A DNA stretch of 64,000 nucleotides from Flagellimonas sp947499585 (GCF_044596045.1 NZ_CP138995.1:806001-870000); one strand, 5' to 3'; positions 8,567 through 17,167 are shown, counted from the first letter of the stretch. The notes: generated by a model not told the origin, from the letters alone. Made by a program: numbers and translations.

Positions 8567-9769
8567 TTACTGCATTTCAACGATTTTCAATGTTTTTCCC
8601 ACTTGAATGAATGCCTCAATTGCTTGATCCAAGTGATGCTGTTCGTGGGCTGCTGACAGTTGCACACGGATGCGGGCCTTGCCTTTTGGGACCACTGGAT
8701 AGAAGAAACCAATTACATAAATACCCTTCTCTAAAAGCATATCTGCCATTTGTTGGGAAAGCTTGGCATCATACAGCATTACGGGTACTATGGCCGAATC
8801 ACCATCAATAATGTCAAAACCGGCTTGTTTCATCCCTTTTTTAAAATATTCAGTGTTGCTTTGAAGTTTGTCTCTTAGCGAGGTATCCTTGTCCAACATT
8901 TCAAACACCTTGATAGAAGCTCCTACAATGGCTGGAGCAAGGGAATTGGAGAACAAATAGGGCCGAGACCTTTGGCGCAACATTTCTATAATTTCTTTTT
9001 TACCTGTGGTATACCCACCCATTGCGCCTCCAAGTGCTTTGCCCAAGGTGCCTGTAATAATATCTATGCGATTCATAACTCCTTTTTCCTCAAGAGTTCC
9101 TCTTCCGGTTTCACCAATAAACCCTGCAGAGTGGCATTCATCAATCATTACCATGGCATCATACTTGTCCGCTAAATCACAAATTTTATCTAGAGGAGCT
9201 AAGAGTCCATCCATAGAAAAAACACCGTCAGTAACGATAATTTTAAATCGAGCACCATCTTTTTCGCTTTGTTTGAGCTGAGCTTCCAAATCGGCCATAT
9301 CATTATTGGCGTACCTATACCTTTTGGCCTTACAAAGGCGGACACCATCAATTATTGATGCGTGGTTCAACGAATCTGAGATTATGGCATCCTCTGCGGT
9401 CAATAAAGGCTCAAACACGCCACCATTGGCATCAAAAGCTGCAGCATACAAGATAGTATCCTCCGTGCCATAGAAGTTGGCAATCTTTTCTTCTAGTTCT
9501 TTATGGATATCCTGAGTGCCACAAATAAATCTAACCGAAGACATACCAAAACCATGAGAGTCCAGCGCATCTTTAGCTGCTTGTACTACATCTGGGTGTG
9601 ATGAAAGCCCTAAATAATTATTGGCACAAAAGTTAATGACCTCTTGTCCTGTAGATATTTTTATGACCGCATCTTGTGGAGATGTGATAATGCGTTCTTT
9701 TTTAAATAGGCCTGCCTCTTTTATGGCGTCCAACTCATTTGCAAGATGCTCTTTTATTTTTCCGTACAT
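8567..9769 (-). CDS. kbl: Glycine C-acetyltransferase (2-amino-3-ketobutyrate CoA ligase)
   Basis: PLP-dependent alpha-oxoamine synthase of 400 residues (E. coli Kbl has 398). It splits 2-amino-3-oxobutyrate with CoA into glycine and acetyl-CoA, the second step of threonine degradation. Family signatures are FCANNYLGL, the cofactor aspartate in MIDECHSAGF, and the Schiff-base lysine in TGTLGKALGG. The related synthases for 8-amino-7-oxononanoate or serine palmitoylation are less likely given the near-Kbl N-terminus and length. No threonine dehydrogenase lies in this window. The start is 11 bp after the stop of the addA-like gene, so the two are probably co-transcribed. Confidence 0.92.
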   Translation of the reverse strand: MYGKIKEHLANELDAIKEAGLFKKERIITSPQDAVIKISTGQEVINFCANNYLGLSSHPDVVQAAKDALDSHGFGMSSVRFICGTQDIHKELEEKIANFYGTEDTILYAAAFDANGGVFEPLLTAEDAIISDSLNHASIIDGVRLCKAKRYRYANNDMADLEAQLKQSEKDGARFKIIVTDGVFSMDGLLAPLDKICDLADKYDAMVMIDECHSAGFIGETGRGTLEEKGVMNRIDIITGTLGKALGGAMGGYTTGKKEIIEMLRQRSRPYLFSNSLAPAIVGASIKVFEMLDKDTSLRDKLQSNTEYFKKGMKQAGFDIIDGDSAIVPVMLYDAKLSQQMADMLLEKGIYVIGFFYPVVPKGKARIRVQLSAAHEQHHLDQAIEAFIQVGKTLKIVEMQ

Positions 9770-9780
9770 AGTTTTTTAGT

Positions 9781-12700
9781 TTAAAGAAAAACGGGATTTA
9801 TTAGGTGATCAATATAGACAATAATAGTATGTTTAATTTCAAAATCCATCTCTTTTAGCACATCAGCATATTGCGTAATCTGTTCTTTGTGAGATGGAGA
9901 TGTTTTTCCTGTTTTATAGTCAATAATTGTTGCTTCATTATTTTTAATTGCAATTCGGTCTGGACGCAATGACCCTCCATCTATAGTTAGTATCTCTTGC
10001 TCATTCAATATTTGGTACTCATCAGAGAAATACCTCTTCAGTTCTGGATGATTGACAACACCAAGTATCTTTTCTTTTAGATAATTGGTGGCATCTTCAG
10101 GAATATGACCAGATAACTGAAGTTTTTCAATGGCATGGGGGACATCGTCACTTGTAATGATGTTGCTAAGTGCGAAATGAATAAGATTACCCATTTCAAT
10201 AGCCTCTCTTTTTTCATCATCCCATAAATGACTGGATTTTGTTGAAATGGTAAAGCCTGGGTCTTCTTTTTGCCTTGTTAGATAAGAAATATGAAGATTT
10301 TCTGTGGACGATGCAGAAGCAGTTGCATTATTTTCCAGTGCTACGCCAAAAGCATAAACCTCCTGATGGTTTTTAGGAACCTCCTGGTTTTGCAAGTAAC
10401 AATAAAATAAGTCCGAATAGGAGGTGACATTCATTAAGGAGGGACTGTTCTTACTTACTTCAGAAATAACATAGAGTGCTTTTTCAGCCCTGGTCAATGC
10501 CACATATAATACGTTCATGGCATCCAATTCCGTTTTTTTTACTTCATCAATATATACATCTGCTGTAATCTGGTTATAATGCAACATTTCTTGGTTTGTA
10601 TTGATCAAGAATTCATCTAACCCAAAATCATGTTCGTCATTAACTTTGGGAACCCAAGATTTCTTTTTCTTTCGCTTATCATCTATTATCGCATTGGCAA
10701 AAGGAAAGATTACAATTGGAAACTCTAGGCCCTTGGCTTTGTGAATGGTCATGATTTTAACCGCGTTAACATTATCAGGAGCAGTAATGGAAAGACTTGC
10801 TTTTTTCTTTTCCCAATATTTTAGAAAAGAATGTAACCCTGGCCCATCTCTTTTTTCTACGATCAATACCTCATCCATTAAAAAAGAAAGATAGGCAGCT
10901 GTGTTTACAGATAGGTCAAACTGGATGATGGCCTTTTCAAGAATTGTGAAAACCGATTGCCCTTTTAAACTGTTCAGATGAAACCCATAAGTAGCGGAAA
11001 ACAACTCTTCAAGGTTGTCGATGTTGGAGGATATAAAATCATGTTTTTCTTTTTTAGCCAGAAACATCAAGGTTTCATAGCGAGCTTCTTTATCATTTAA
11101 ATCATCCATCACTTTTAGTAATGAAATAAGAAAACGAACCTTTTCATTGTTGCTCAACAACAAAGAATCTGAAGAGATAATGGGAATTTCTTTTTCAGAT
11201 AGAAAATTGGCCAAAAGCATACCTTTATTATTATCACGGACTAGAATGCAAATATCAGAGAAGAAGTACTTTTTGGATATAACTTCATCAATAGTTTTTA
11301 GAACTTCATTGCAATAGGCTTCTTCCTTGTCATTGATGTTGTTGTCCAAAAATGATAATTGTACAAAACCACCAGACTTGTTATTGGGTTTTTGATTGCA
11401 ACCTTCTAAAAAAAGATTTTTGTAATCCTCCCCCTTTAAAAATGGCGCAACCAATGTGAAAAAGCTATTGTTGAATTGGACAATTTCGCTATAACTTCTC
11501 CAATTTGTGTCCAAAGTGTTGATGTTAGGCGCCACTACAAAAGGATGGGATTTTAGATTAATAAGATTTAGAAATTGTTCTGCTCTGCCTCCACGCCATC
11601 TATAAATGGCCTGCTTTACATCTCCTACAAGAAATAAGGAACCACTTTCTTTTTTTTCATTTTCACTTTCTAGAGCGTTTCCAATCAAAGGAATGAGGTT
11701 GTCCCATTGCATTTTGGAAGTATCTTGGAACTCATCAATAAAATAATGCCTGTATTTTTCTCCCATCCTTTCATAAATAAAAGGAACAGGTTGATTTTTT
11801 ATTTCTTTTGACAATAATGAATTCAATGACGAAATTGGAATTACATCCCTTTCAATTTCTATGTTCTTGATTTCTTTTGCGATTTCATTCAACAATGTAA
11901 GCGGAACTATATTGCCATAAATATTTTTGAAGTAACTACGTTTATAAATGCTCTTTTTGATGGATAAAAAACTTTCTAAAATAATACTTGTTAGATGGGT
12001 CGCATCTCTTTTATCGGCAGCTTTAAGGACTTTATTCTCAAGTAAGTTTTGTTCTAATTTGTTGTTGTAAAGCATTTTAATTCCAAACTCCCCATCAATT
12101 ATTTTTCTAAAGTGTTTAGGGAGAGTCTGTCTTGGAAAATCAGAGGAATCAAATCCTTGATTTTCAATCTCCTGAAGTACTTTTTGCGCTTCAATACCGA
12201 TATTGTTTTCAATCACTTTTATTTGTGAAGTGATGTTCTTTTGAATTTGTTGAAAATCACGTATCGATTTCGTTAGCAGTTTTTCCACATGCCCAGAATG
12301 ATTTTCTTGAAAAAGCAATTTTCCAATTTCCACTAGGTCATATGAAATATTCCAACTCTTATCATCATCGATCTTTTCAAGTGAGAAAGCGAGCAAAACT
12401 TGAGTAAGTTCCTTATCTGTTCCTGCTCTTTCCAATAAATGTCCCACGGCTTCTTCCAAAAGCAATTCAACATCCAACTCTACCTCAAAATTTTGCGAAA
12501 GCTGAAGGTCGCGTGCAAATGTCTTTATAATCTTATGATTGAATTTGTCAATTGTGGAAACCTCAAAGAAAGAGTAGTTGTGCAAAATTCTTTTAAGTAC
12601 TGTTTTTGATCGTTGTTGAAGTTGTTCGGCACTTAATGAAAGGTCTTGGCAGATTTCATGGAATAGTGTCCCTTGATTTTTATCACTTCCAAAAGCATGA

Positions 12701-12885
12701 AGGTTATCCAAAATCCGTGTTTTCATTTCCCCAACAGCTTTATTGGTAAAGGTAATGGCCAAAATCTGCCTAAATTTTATGGAGGAGTCATTGGACAACA
12801 GTAATTTTAGATATTCTTTGGCCAAGGTATAAGTCTTACCTGAGCCTGCGGATGCATTGTATATTTTAAAGCTGGAAGCCTCCAA
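9781..12885 (-). CDS. AddA-like UvrD-type helicase-nuclease subunit
   Basis: A 1034-residue superfamily 1 helicase with a C-terminal nuclease. Visible motifs are Walker A (NASAGSGKT, residues 10-18), Walker B (IDEFQDTS), motif III/IV (VGDVKQAIYRWRGG), motif V (TIHKAKGLEFP), motif VI (YVALTRAEKAL), and the nuclease core RPDRI...IIDYKTGKTS. This is the AddA layout, and the partner subunit is at 4308-7034. The start is unusual. The frame is open only back to a TAA a few codons upstream and contains no ATG before Walker A, so initiation must be at the TTG at 12883-12885, giving MEASSFKIYNASAGSGK. Related proteins begin in the same place. Confidence 0.88.
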   Translation of the reverse strand: MEASSFKIYNASAGSGKTYTLAKEYLKLLLSNDSSIKFRQILAITFTNKAVGEMKTRILDNLHAFGSDKNQGTLFHEICQDLSLSAEQLQQRSKTVLKRILHNYSFFEVSTIDKFNHKIIKTFARDLQLSQNFEVELDVELLLEEAVGHLLERAGTDKELTQVLLAFSLEKIDDDKSWNISYDLVEIGKLLFQENHSGHVEKLLTKSIRDFQQIQKNITSQIKVIENNIGIEAQKVLQEIENQGFDSSDFPRQTLPKHFRKIIDGEFGIKMLYNNKLEQNLLENKVLKAADKRDATHLTSIILESFLSIKKSIYKRSYFKNIYGNIVPLTLLNEIAKEIKNIEIERDVIPISSLNSLLSKEIKNQPVPFIYERMGEKYRHYFIDEFQDTSKMQWDNLIPLIGNALESENEKKESGSLFLVGDVKQAIYRWRGGRAEQFLNLINLKSHPFVVAPNINTLDTNWRSYSEIVQFNNSFFTLVAPFLKGEDYKNLFLEGCNQKPNNKSGGFVQLSFLDNNINDKEEAYCNEVLKTIDEVISKKYFFSDICILVRDNNKGMLLANFLSEKEIPIISSDSLLLSNNEKVRFLISLLKVMDDLNDKEARYETLMFLAKKEKHDFISSNIDNLEELFSATYGFHLNSLKGQSVFTILEKAIIQFDLSVNTAAYLSFLMDEVLIVEKRDGPGLHSFLKYWEKKKASLSITAPDNVNAVKIMTIHKAKGLEFPIVIFPFANAIIDDKRKKKKSWVPKVNDEHDFGLDEFLINTNQEMLHYNQITADVYIDEVKKTELDAMNVLYVALTRAEKALYVISEVSKNSPSLMNVTSYSDLFYCYLQNQEVPKNHQEVYAFGVALENNATASASSTENLHISYLTRQKEDPGFTISTKSSHLWDDEKREAIEMGNLIHFALSNIITSDDVPHAIEKLQLSGHIPEDATNYLKEKILGVVNHPELKRYFSDEYQILNEQEILTIDGGSLRPDRIAIKNNEATIIDYKTGKTSPSHKEQITQYADVLKEMDFEIKHTIIVYIDHLINPVFL

Positions 12886-13002
12886 AAAGTTTTTCTTGCA
12901 AATTACGGATTACCAACCTGAACTTAACATGGAATTGCATGAATATATGTCTTAAAACCGTATTTTTACAAGAATCATTAATAACTTAAAAACAATATAA
13001 TT

Positions 13003-13611
13003 ATGGCTTTTGAATTACCAAAACTACCCTATGCATATGATGCCTTAGAGCCACATATAGACGCAAGAACAATGGAGATTCACCATACAAAGCACCATAA
13101 TGGATATACTACTAAATTAAATGGTGCAATTGCGGGAACAGATTTAGAAGGAAAAGGAATCCTTGATATTTTAGCCAATTTGGACATGTCCAATGGGGCA
13201 GTAAGAAATAATGGTGGTGGATTTTATAACCATTCTCTTTTCTGGGAGGTTATGTCTCCAAATGGAGGTGGAACACCAAGTGGAAATTTAGCTGCGGCCA
13301 TTGACGATGCTTTTGGCTCTTTTGATGCATTTAAAGAAAAATTTAGCGCAGCTGCTGGTACAAGATTTGGGTCAGGTTGGGCTTGGCTATGTGTTCATAA
13401 AGGTGGCAAGGTTGAGGTTTGCTCCACTCCAAACCAAGATAATCCAATAATGCCAGAAACAGGATGTGGAGGACACCCTGTCTTAGGATTGGATGTCTGG
13501 GAACATGCATACTATTTAAATTATCAGAATAGAAGACCAGATTATGTAGAAGCATTTTTCAATGTAATTAATTGGGACAAGGTTTCGGAAAATTACGAAG
13601 CCAATAAATAA
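13003..13611 (+). CDS. Superoxide dismutase, Fe/Mn family (Mn-type signature)
   Basis: A 202-residue cytoplasmic enzyme that disproportionates superoxide. Metal ligands are H27, H77, D164 and H168 (in DVWEHAYY). The second-sphere glutamine comes from the C-terminal half (Q145 in PNQDNP) and glycines occupy the alternative position (NNGGGFYNH). This is the manganese-type arrangement; flavobacterial enzymes may also accept iron. A short insert (PETGCGG) precedes the last ligands. There is no signal peptide. The gene stands alone: promoter region 12886-13002 on one side, a strong terminator on the other. A weak -7-like TATTTTTA lies at 12961-12968. Confidence 0.95.
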   Translation: MAFELPKLPYAYDALEPHIDARTMEIHHTKHHNGYTTKLNGAIAGTDLEGKGILDILANLDMSNGAVRNNGGGFYNHSLFWEVMSPNGGGTPSGNLAAAIDDAFGSFDAFKEKFSAAAGTRFGSGWAWLCVHKGGKVEVCSTPNQDNPIMPETGCGGHPVLGLDVWEHAYYLNYQNRRPDYVEAFFNVINWDKVSENYEANK

Positions 13612-13640
13612 TTAGGAGAGAGAATCCTGTTAAACTTAAA

Positions 13641-13675
13641 AAGGCCGAGCACAGTTCTGTGCTCGGCCTTTTTAT
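13641..13675 (+). terminator. Terminator of sod
   Basis: A 14-bp perfect stem (13641-13654 with 13657-13670, core GGCCGAGCACAG) with a 2-nt loop is followed by TTTATTTTA. It also blocks read-through from the convergent small-RNA units. Confidence 0.93.
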
Positions 13676-13689
13676 TTTATAAATGCACC

Positions 13690-13765
13690 AAATAGAAAAG
13701 GGTGAGGAAGCCCTCACCCTTTTCGTCCCAAATCTTACCATAAACTTAACCTACTTATGCTATGG
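13690..13765 (-). ncRNA. Putative small RNA, copy 1 of 3 (conserved core plus terminator)
   Basis: The minus strand starts with a 39-nt core (13765 to 13727) beginning CCATAGCATAAGTAGG and ending GTAAGATTTGGG. It differs from the other two copies at one base. A 2-3-nt linker is followed by a 12-bp hairpin (13712-13723 with 13696-13707) and TTTTCTATTT. Expected transcript: about 75 nt, starting at the core. The unit lies between the 3' ends of sod and the purF-like gene and leads into no gene. The hairpin has a different sequence from those of copies 2 and 3 but the same length and 4-nt loop. I do not recognise the family; the Flavo-1 RNA is one possibility to compare. Confidence 0.6.
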
Positions 13766-13770
13766 CAAAA

Positions 13771-13802
13771 CTAAATTACTGGTATTGTGAGAAATAACAA
13801 AA
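13771..13802 (-). promoter_or_regulatory. Promoter of small-RNA copy 1
   Basis: TTTTG (13798-13802), a 19-bp spacer and TAATTTAG (13771-13778) lie on the minus strand. Five bases separate the -7 box from the conserved core, the same spacing as in copies 2 and 3. Confidence 0.55.
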
Positions 13803-13883
13803 GTTTTTGAGGAATTTTTTGATTCTTTGAAAAAAAGTTGCGAATAATTCAGCGAGGAAATTTGTTAAATCCTTGGGACTCAA

Positions 13884-13957
13884 ATATAAAGAAGGCGGAG
13901 ATTTCTCCGCCTTCTTTCCCCAAATCTTACCATGAACTTAACCTACTTATGCTATGG
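13884..13957 (-). ncRNA. Putative small RNA, copy 2 of 3
   Basis: The 39-nt core (13957 to 13919) is identical to copy 3. A 13-bp hairpin follows (13905-13917 with 13888-13900; stem core GGCGGAG/CTCCGCC) and the sequence runs out in TTTATATTTG. The predicted transcript is about 74 nt. The core contains ATG-GTA-AGA-TTT-GGG, which is open into the hairpin in every copy. The downstream residues differ completely between copies, so translation seems less likely than an RNA function. Confidence 0.62.
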
Positions 13958-13962
13958 TCCTC

Positions 13963-13995
13963 CAAATGTAAGTCAAGGCTATGCTTAGTGAGAAA
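13963..13995 (-). promoter_or_regulatory. Promoter of small-RNA copy 2
   Basis: TACATTTG (13963-13970), a perfect TAnnTTTG box, lies 5 bases before the core. A TTTC sequence (13992-13995) lies 21 bp upstream as a weak -33 element. Confidence 0.6.
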
Positions 13996-14099
13996 GCTTT
14001 TAGATGAAACCCTCGTTATTTGGTTGAATTACCAATCTTGTGGTTAGAGCGTACTATTACTAAAGAAAAGGATTACGTGATGCGGTATTTGGATTACTT

Positions 14100-14175
14100 A
14101 AAATAAAAAAGGTGGAATAGCTTCCACCTTTTTTGCCCCAAATCTTACCATGAACTTAACCTACTTATGCTATGG
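14100..14175 (-). ncRNA. Putative small RNA, copy 3 of 3
   Basis: The 39-nt core (14175 to 14137) is identical to copy 2. A short linker leads into a 13-bp hairpin (14122-14134 with 14105-14117; stem core GGTGGAA/TTCCACC, loop of 4) ending in TTTTTTATTTT. The distances between core starts are 192 and 218 bp, too long and uneven for a CRISPR. This copy is nearest the 3' end of the purF-like gene but has its own promoter. Confidence 0.62.
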
Positions 14176-14180
14176 CAATA

Positions 14181-14215
14181 CTAAAGTAGGTTTGACTTTT
14201 ACCTGAGAATCAAAA
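14181..14215 (-). promoter_or_regulatory. Promoter of small-RNA copy 3
   Basis: TACTTTAG (14181-14188) lies 5 bases before the core. TTTTG (14211-14215) is 22 bp further upstream, at the long end of normal spacing. Confidence 0.5.
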
Positions 14216-14226
14216 AGACGGCAACA

Positions 14227-14250
14227 TGCACGTTTCATCGATGAAATGCA
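14227..14250. repeat. Palindrome between the purF-like gene and small-RNA copy 3
   Basis: The 14-bp perfect palindrome TTTCATCGATGAAA (14233-14246) is flanked by TGCA on both sides, with two extra bases on the left. There is no T-run, so it is a poor terminator. It could be a protein-binding site upstream of copy 3 or a 3'-end hairpin of the purF-like mRNA. Confidence 0.5.
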
Positions 14251-14280
14251 CACATTAACTTTAATTTAGATAGGACTCAA

Positions 14281-16179
14281 TTAATATGCCCTTTCGTTCT
14301 TCCCTTCGTAGAAATTAATAAAAGCTCTGTTTACGACCCTGTTTCCTCCAGGAGTGGGATAATCCCCAGTGAAATACCAATCCCCTAAATTTTTTGGACA
14401 AGCCTGGTGTAAGCTTTCAATACTTTGATAGATAATATCTACTTCAGCATTGATACCTTCCGGACTCAAGATTTGAGCAATCTTTTTTGAAATTTGCTCA
14501 GGTGTAAAAGGCTCATAAAACTCTTTAACATGGTTAACAACTTCCTTGTCTTTAGAATTAGTTTGAGTTAAGCACTTTTCGTAGATCTCTTTTATTTTAT
14601 CAGTGGTTCCATTTTCTTCGTGAAGCGCTTGGGCTGCTTTAAAAGCAACAAAATCTTCTAGTTTGGCCATATCTATACCATAACAATCTGGGTACCTTAT
14701 TTGGGGAGCAGAAGAAACTACTATTATTTTTTTTGGAGATAACCTATCAAGAATTTTTAAGATACTCTTTTTTAAGGTCGTGCCTCTAACAATACTGTCA
14801 TCAATAATTACCAGGTTGTCATTTTCCTTTACAGAGCCATAGGAGATGTCATATACGTGGGTTACAAGGTCATCTCTGCTGCTATCTTGCGTAATAAAGG
14901 TTCGTAGCTTAGCATCTTTAATAGCCACCTTCTCAATGCGAGGTCTAACTTCCAAAATTCTATGAAGCTCTTCACCTGTAATTTTTGGGCCTAAGGCTAG
15001 AATTTGTTCTTCTTTTTTTGCGTTAAGGTAGTTCTGTGCCTCCTTTACCATACCAAAGAAAGAAGTCTCGGCAGTATTGGGAATGTATGAAAAGACTGTG
15101 TTTACCAAATCATCATTTATGGCTTTTAAAATTTTTGGAAACAAGAGTTTACCCAACATTTTTCGTTCTTGGTAAATCTCTTTATCACTTCCTCTTGAAA
15201 AATAAATACGTTCAAAAGAACATGCTTTTCTTTCCGTGGGTTCAAGTATTTCCTCTAAATGAACAGTTCCTTTTTTCTTTATGATTATTGCATGTCCAGG
15301 GTCTAATTCCTTAACATCCTCGTATTTAACATTGAAAACAGTTTGAATAGCGGGTCTTTCCGAAGCTACAACCACAAACTCATCATCTTTGTAGTAATAA
15401 GCTGGTCTAATTCCTGCTGGATCTCTAACTACAAAAGCATCTCCATGACCCAACAAACCGCCCATAGTATAGCCGCCATCCCAATTCTTGGAAGCTTTGG
15501 TCAATATTTTTGCCACATTAAGTCGTTCCGCAATTAAGGGCGAAGCTTCCCTTTTATTAAACCCTTCTTTTTTTATTTGTTTGTAAAGCTTGGCAACAGC
15601 ATCATCCAAGAAATGCCCTATTTTTTCCATTACGGTAACCGTATCGGCCATTTCTTTAGGGTGTTGGCCTATCGTAACAAGATTATTAAAAAGCTCATCA
15701 ACATTGGTCAAATTAAAATTACCAGCAACAATTAGGTTACGGTGCATCCAATTGTTCTGTCTTAGGAATGGGTGAACGCTTTCAATACTATTTTTCCCAA
15801 AGGTGCCATATCTAACATGACCCATCAACAATTCACCTATATAGGGGATGTTCTTTTTCTGAAGCGCAACATCATCTACATATTCTGGGTTTTGTGTTAG
15901 AGAAGTATTAATGCGATCATTAATTTGGTCAAAGATGTCCTGTATTGGTTGCTGCTGTGCAGAACGCACCCTACTCATGTAACGCTCTCCAGGATCCATA
16001 TCCAGTTTTATACTTGCAAAACCAGCACCATCTTGACCTCTATTGTGCTGTTTTTCCATCATTAGGTACATTTTGTTTACGCCGTAGAACGCTGTACCAT
16101 ATTTTTCTTTGTAGTACTCCAGAGGTTTAAGCAAACGGATCATTGAAATTCCGCATTCGTGCTTAATCGCATCACTCAT
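14281..16179 (-). CDS. Amidophosphoribosyltransferase-like protein (PurF family)
   Basis: A 632-residue class II glutamine amidotransferase fused to a phosphoribosyltransferase domain, the PurF architecture for the first step of purine synthesis (PRPP plus glutamine to phosphoribosylamine). The nucleophile is C9 in HECGISMI, so eight residues must be removed to expose it. NRGQDGAG follows in the glutaminase domain, and the PRPP loop is VIIDDSIVRGTT. It is over 100 residues longer than E. coli PurF (505), with extra length in the N-terminal domain and at the C-terminus. Flavobacteria often carry this long form besides a standard PurF, so its exact role may differ. It lies downstream of the PfkB kinase gene, with a terminator hairpin between them. 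Confidence 0.82.
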   Translation of the reverse strand: MSDAIKHECGISMIRLLKPLEYYKEKYGTAFYGVNKMYLMMEKQHNRGQDGAGFASIKLDMDPGERYMSRVRSAQQQPIQDIFDQINDRINTSLTQNPEYVDDVALQKKNIPYIGELLMGHVRYGTFGKNSIESVHPFLRQNNWMHRNLIVAGNFNLTNVDELFNNLVTIGQHPKEMADTVTVMEKIGHFLDDAVAKLYKQIKKEGFNKREASPLIAERLNVAKILTKASKNWDGGYTMGGLLGHGDAFVVRDPAGIRPAYYYKDDEFVVVASERPAIQTVFNVKYEDVKELDPGHAIIIKKKGTVHLEEILEPTERKACSFERIYFSRGSDKEIYQERKMLGKLLFPKILKAINDDLVNTVFSYIPNTAETSFFGMVKEAQNYLNAKKEEQILALGPKITGEELHRILEVRPRIEKVAIKDAKLRTFITQDSSRDDLVTHVYDISYGSVKENDNLVIIDDSIVRGTTLKKSILKILDRLSPKKIIVVSSAPQIRYPDCYGIDMAKLEDFVAFKAAQALHEENGTTDKIKEIYEKCLTQTNSKDKEVVNHVKEFYEPFTPEQISKKIAQILSPEGINAEVDIIYQSIESLHQACPKNLGDWYFTGDYPTPGGNRVVNRAFINFYEGKNERAY

Positions 16180-16189
16180 ATCTATATAA

Positions 16190-16218
16190 AATAAAAAAGC
16201 CCCGAAATAGTTCAGGGC
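16190..16218 (-). terminator. Terminator or attenuator between pfkB and the purF-like gene
   Basis: On the minus strand GCCCTGAA pairs with TTCGGGGC (16211-16218 with 16199-16206, one G-U pair), then TTTTTTATTTTATA. It lies just after the pfkB stop and 11 nt before the purF-like start. Confidence 0.75.
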
Positions 16219-16224
16219 AGTTAT

Positions 16225-17151
16225 TTATGTTAATTCAATATTGAATTGTGTCAATTCTTTAAACTGCAACAAACGTTTGTCAATTTCATGTTTTTGCAGT
16301 GATATCATTCGTTCCGTTCCAAATTTCTCCACACAAAATGAAGCCAAATTAGAACCATGAATAATGGCATTCTTTATACTTTCAAAAGAAATATTTTTTG
16401 TCTGCGCCAAATGGCCAGCAAATCCGCCGGCAAATGTATCTCCAGCTCCAGTAGGATCAAAAACTTCTTCTAATGGTAGCGCGGGAGCAAAGAAAATATG
16501 TTCTTCATGGAATAAAAGGGCACCGTGTTCTCCTTTTTTAATAACTACGTATTTAGGTCCCATTTCCTGTATTTTGGCTGCTGCCTTCACCAAGGAATAT
16601 TCATTGGTCAATTGACGGGCCTCTTCATCATTTATGGTAATTACATCAATATGCTTTATTACCTCAATCAACTCCGTCCATGTATTATCCATCCAAAAAT
16701 TCATGGTATCCAAAATGATAAGTTTTGGTCGCTCTTCCATTTGATTGATTACACCTATCTGAATATTAGGATGTAAATTTCCAAGCATAACCACATCGGC
16801 ATCTTTGAAATGTCCTGGAACAATAGGATTAAAATCACCTAAGGTATTTAGTTCTGTAACCAAAGTATCCCGTGAATTTAGGTCATTGTGGTATTTTCCT
16901 TTCCAATAAAAGGTTTTACCGCCTTTAACGATTTCAACCCCAGAGATATCTATGTTTCTGTCAGCAAAAATGTCTAAATAAGACTGTGGGAAATCATCAC
17001 CTACAACAGAGACTATAGCAGATTCTACATTAAACTGGTCTGCTGCCAAACCTATAAAAGTGGCTGCTCCACCCAATATTTTACCTGTCTTGCCAAAAGG
17101 GGTTTCAATAGCATCGAAGGCCATACTCCCAACAATAAGCAATTTGCCCAT
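16225..17151 (-). CDS. PfkB-family carbohydrate or nucleoside kinase
   Basis: A 308-residue ribokinase-fold enzyme. The N-terminal glycine-rich region is SMAFDAIETPFG...GGAATFIG, and the PfkB signature 2 with catalytic aspartate is DPTGAGDTFAGGFAGH. The substrate is not clear. Purine genes on both sides suggest a nucleoside or ribose derivative, but that is inference. I chose the ATG at 17151. A longer frame starts at a GTG at 17178, but that codon lies inside the predicted -7 box and would be upstream of the transcript. Confidence 0.85.
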   Translation of the reverse strand: MGKLLIVGSMAFDAIETPFGKTGKILGGAATFIGLAADQFNVESAIVSVVGDDFPQSYLDIFADRNIDISGVEIVKGGKTFYWKGKYHNDLNSRDTLVTELNTLGDFNPIVPGHFKDADVVMLGNLHPNIQIGVINQMEERPKLIILDTMNFWMDNTWTELIEVIKHIDVITINDEEARQLTNEYSLVKAAAKIQEMGPKYVVIKKGEHGALLFHEEHIFFAPALPLEEVFDPTGAGDTFAGGFAGHLAQTKNISFESIKNAIIHGSNLASFCVEKFGTERMISLQKHEIDKRLLQFKELTQFNIELT

Positions 17152-17167
17152 TTGTGTAAATTTGCTG

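Noticed and set aside
13838..14047. Plus-strand open frame of 69 residues in the small-RNA region
   Set aside because: It crosses a terminator hairpin and a promoter of the opposite strand and is not repeated in the other copies.
13690..14154. Mini-ORFs beginning MVRFG in each small-RNA copy
   Set aside because: The five conserved codons lie in the core, but beyond them the predicted peptides are unrelated and run through the terminator hairpins, so RNA function explains the conservation better. Not fully excluded.
13727..14175. Repeats considered as a CRISPR array
   Set aside because: Only three copies, 39-nt units with 153- and 179-bp unequal gaps that contain promoters and terminators, and no cas genes.
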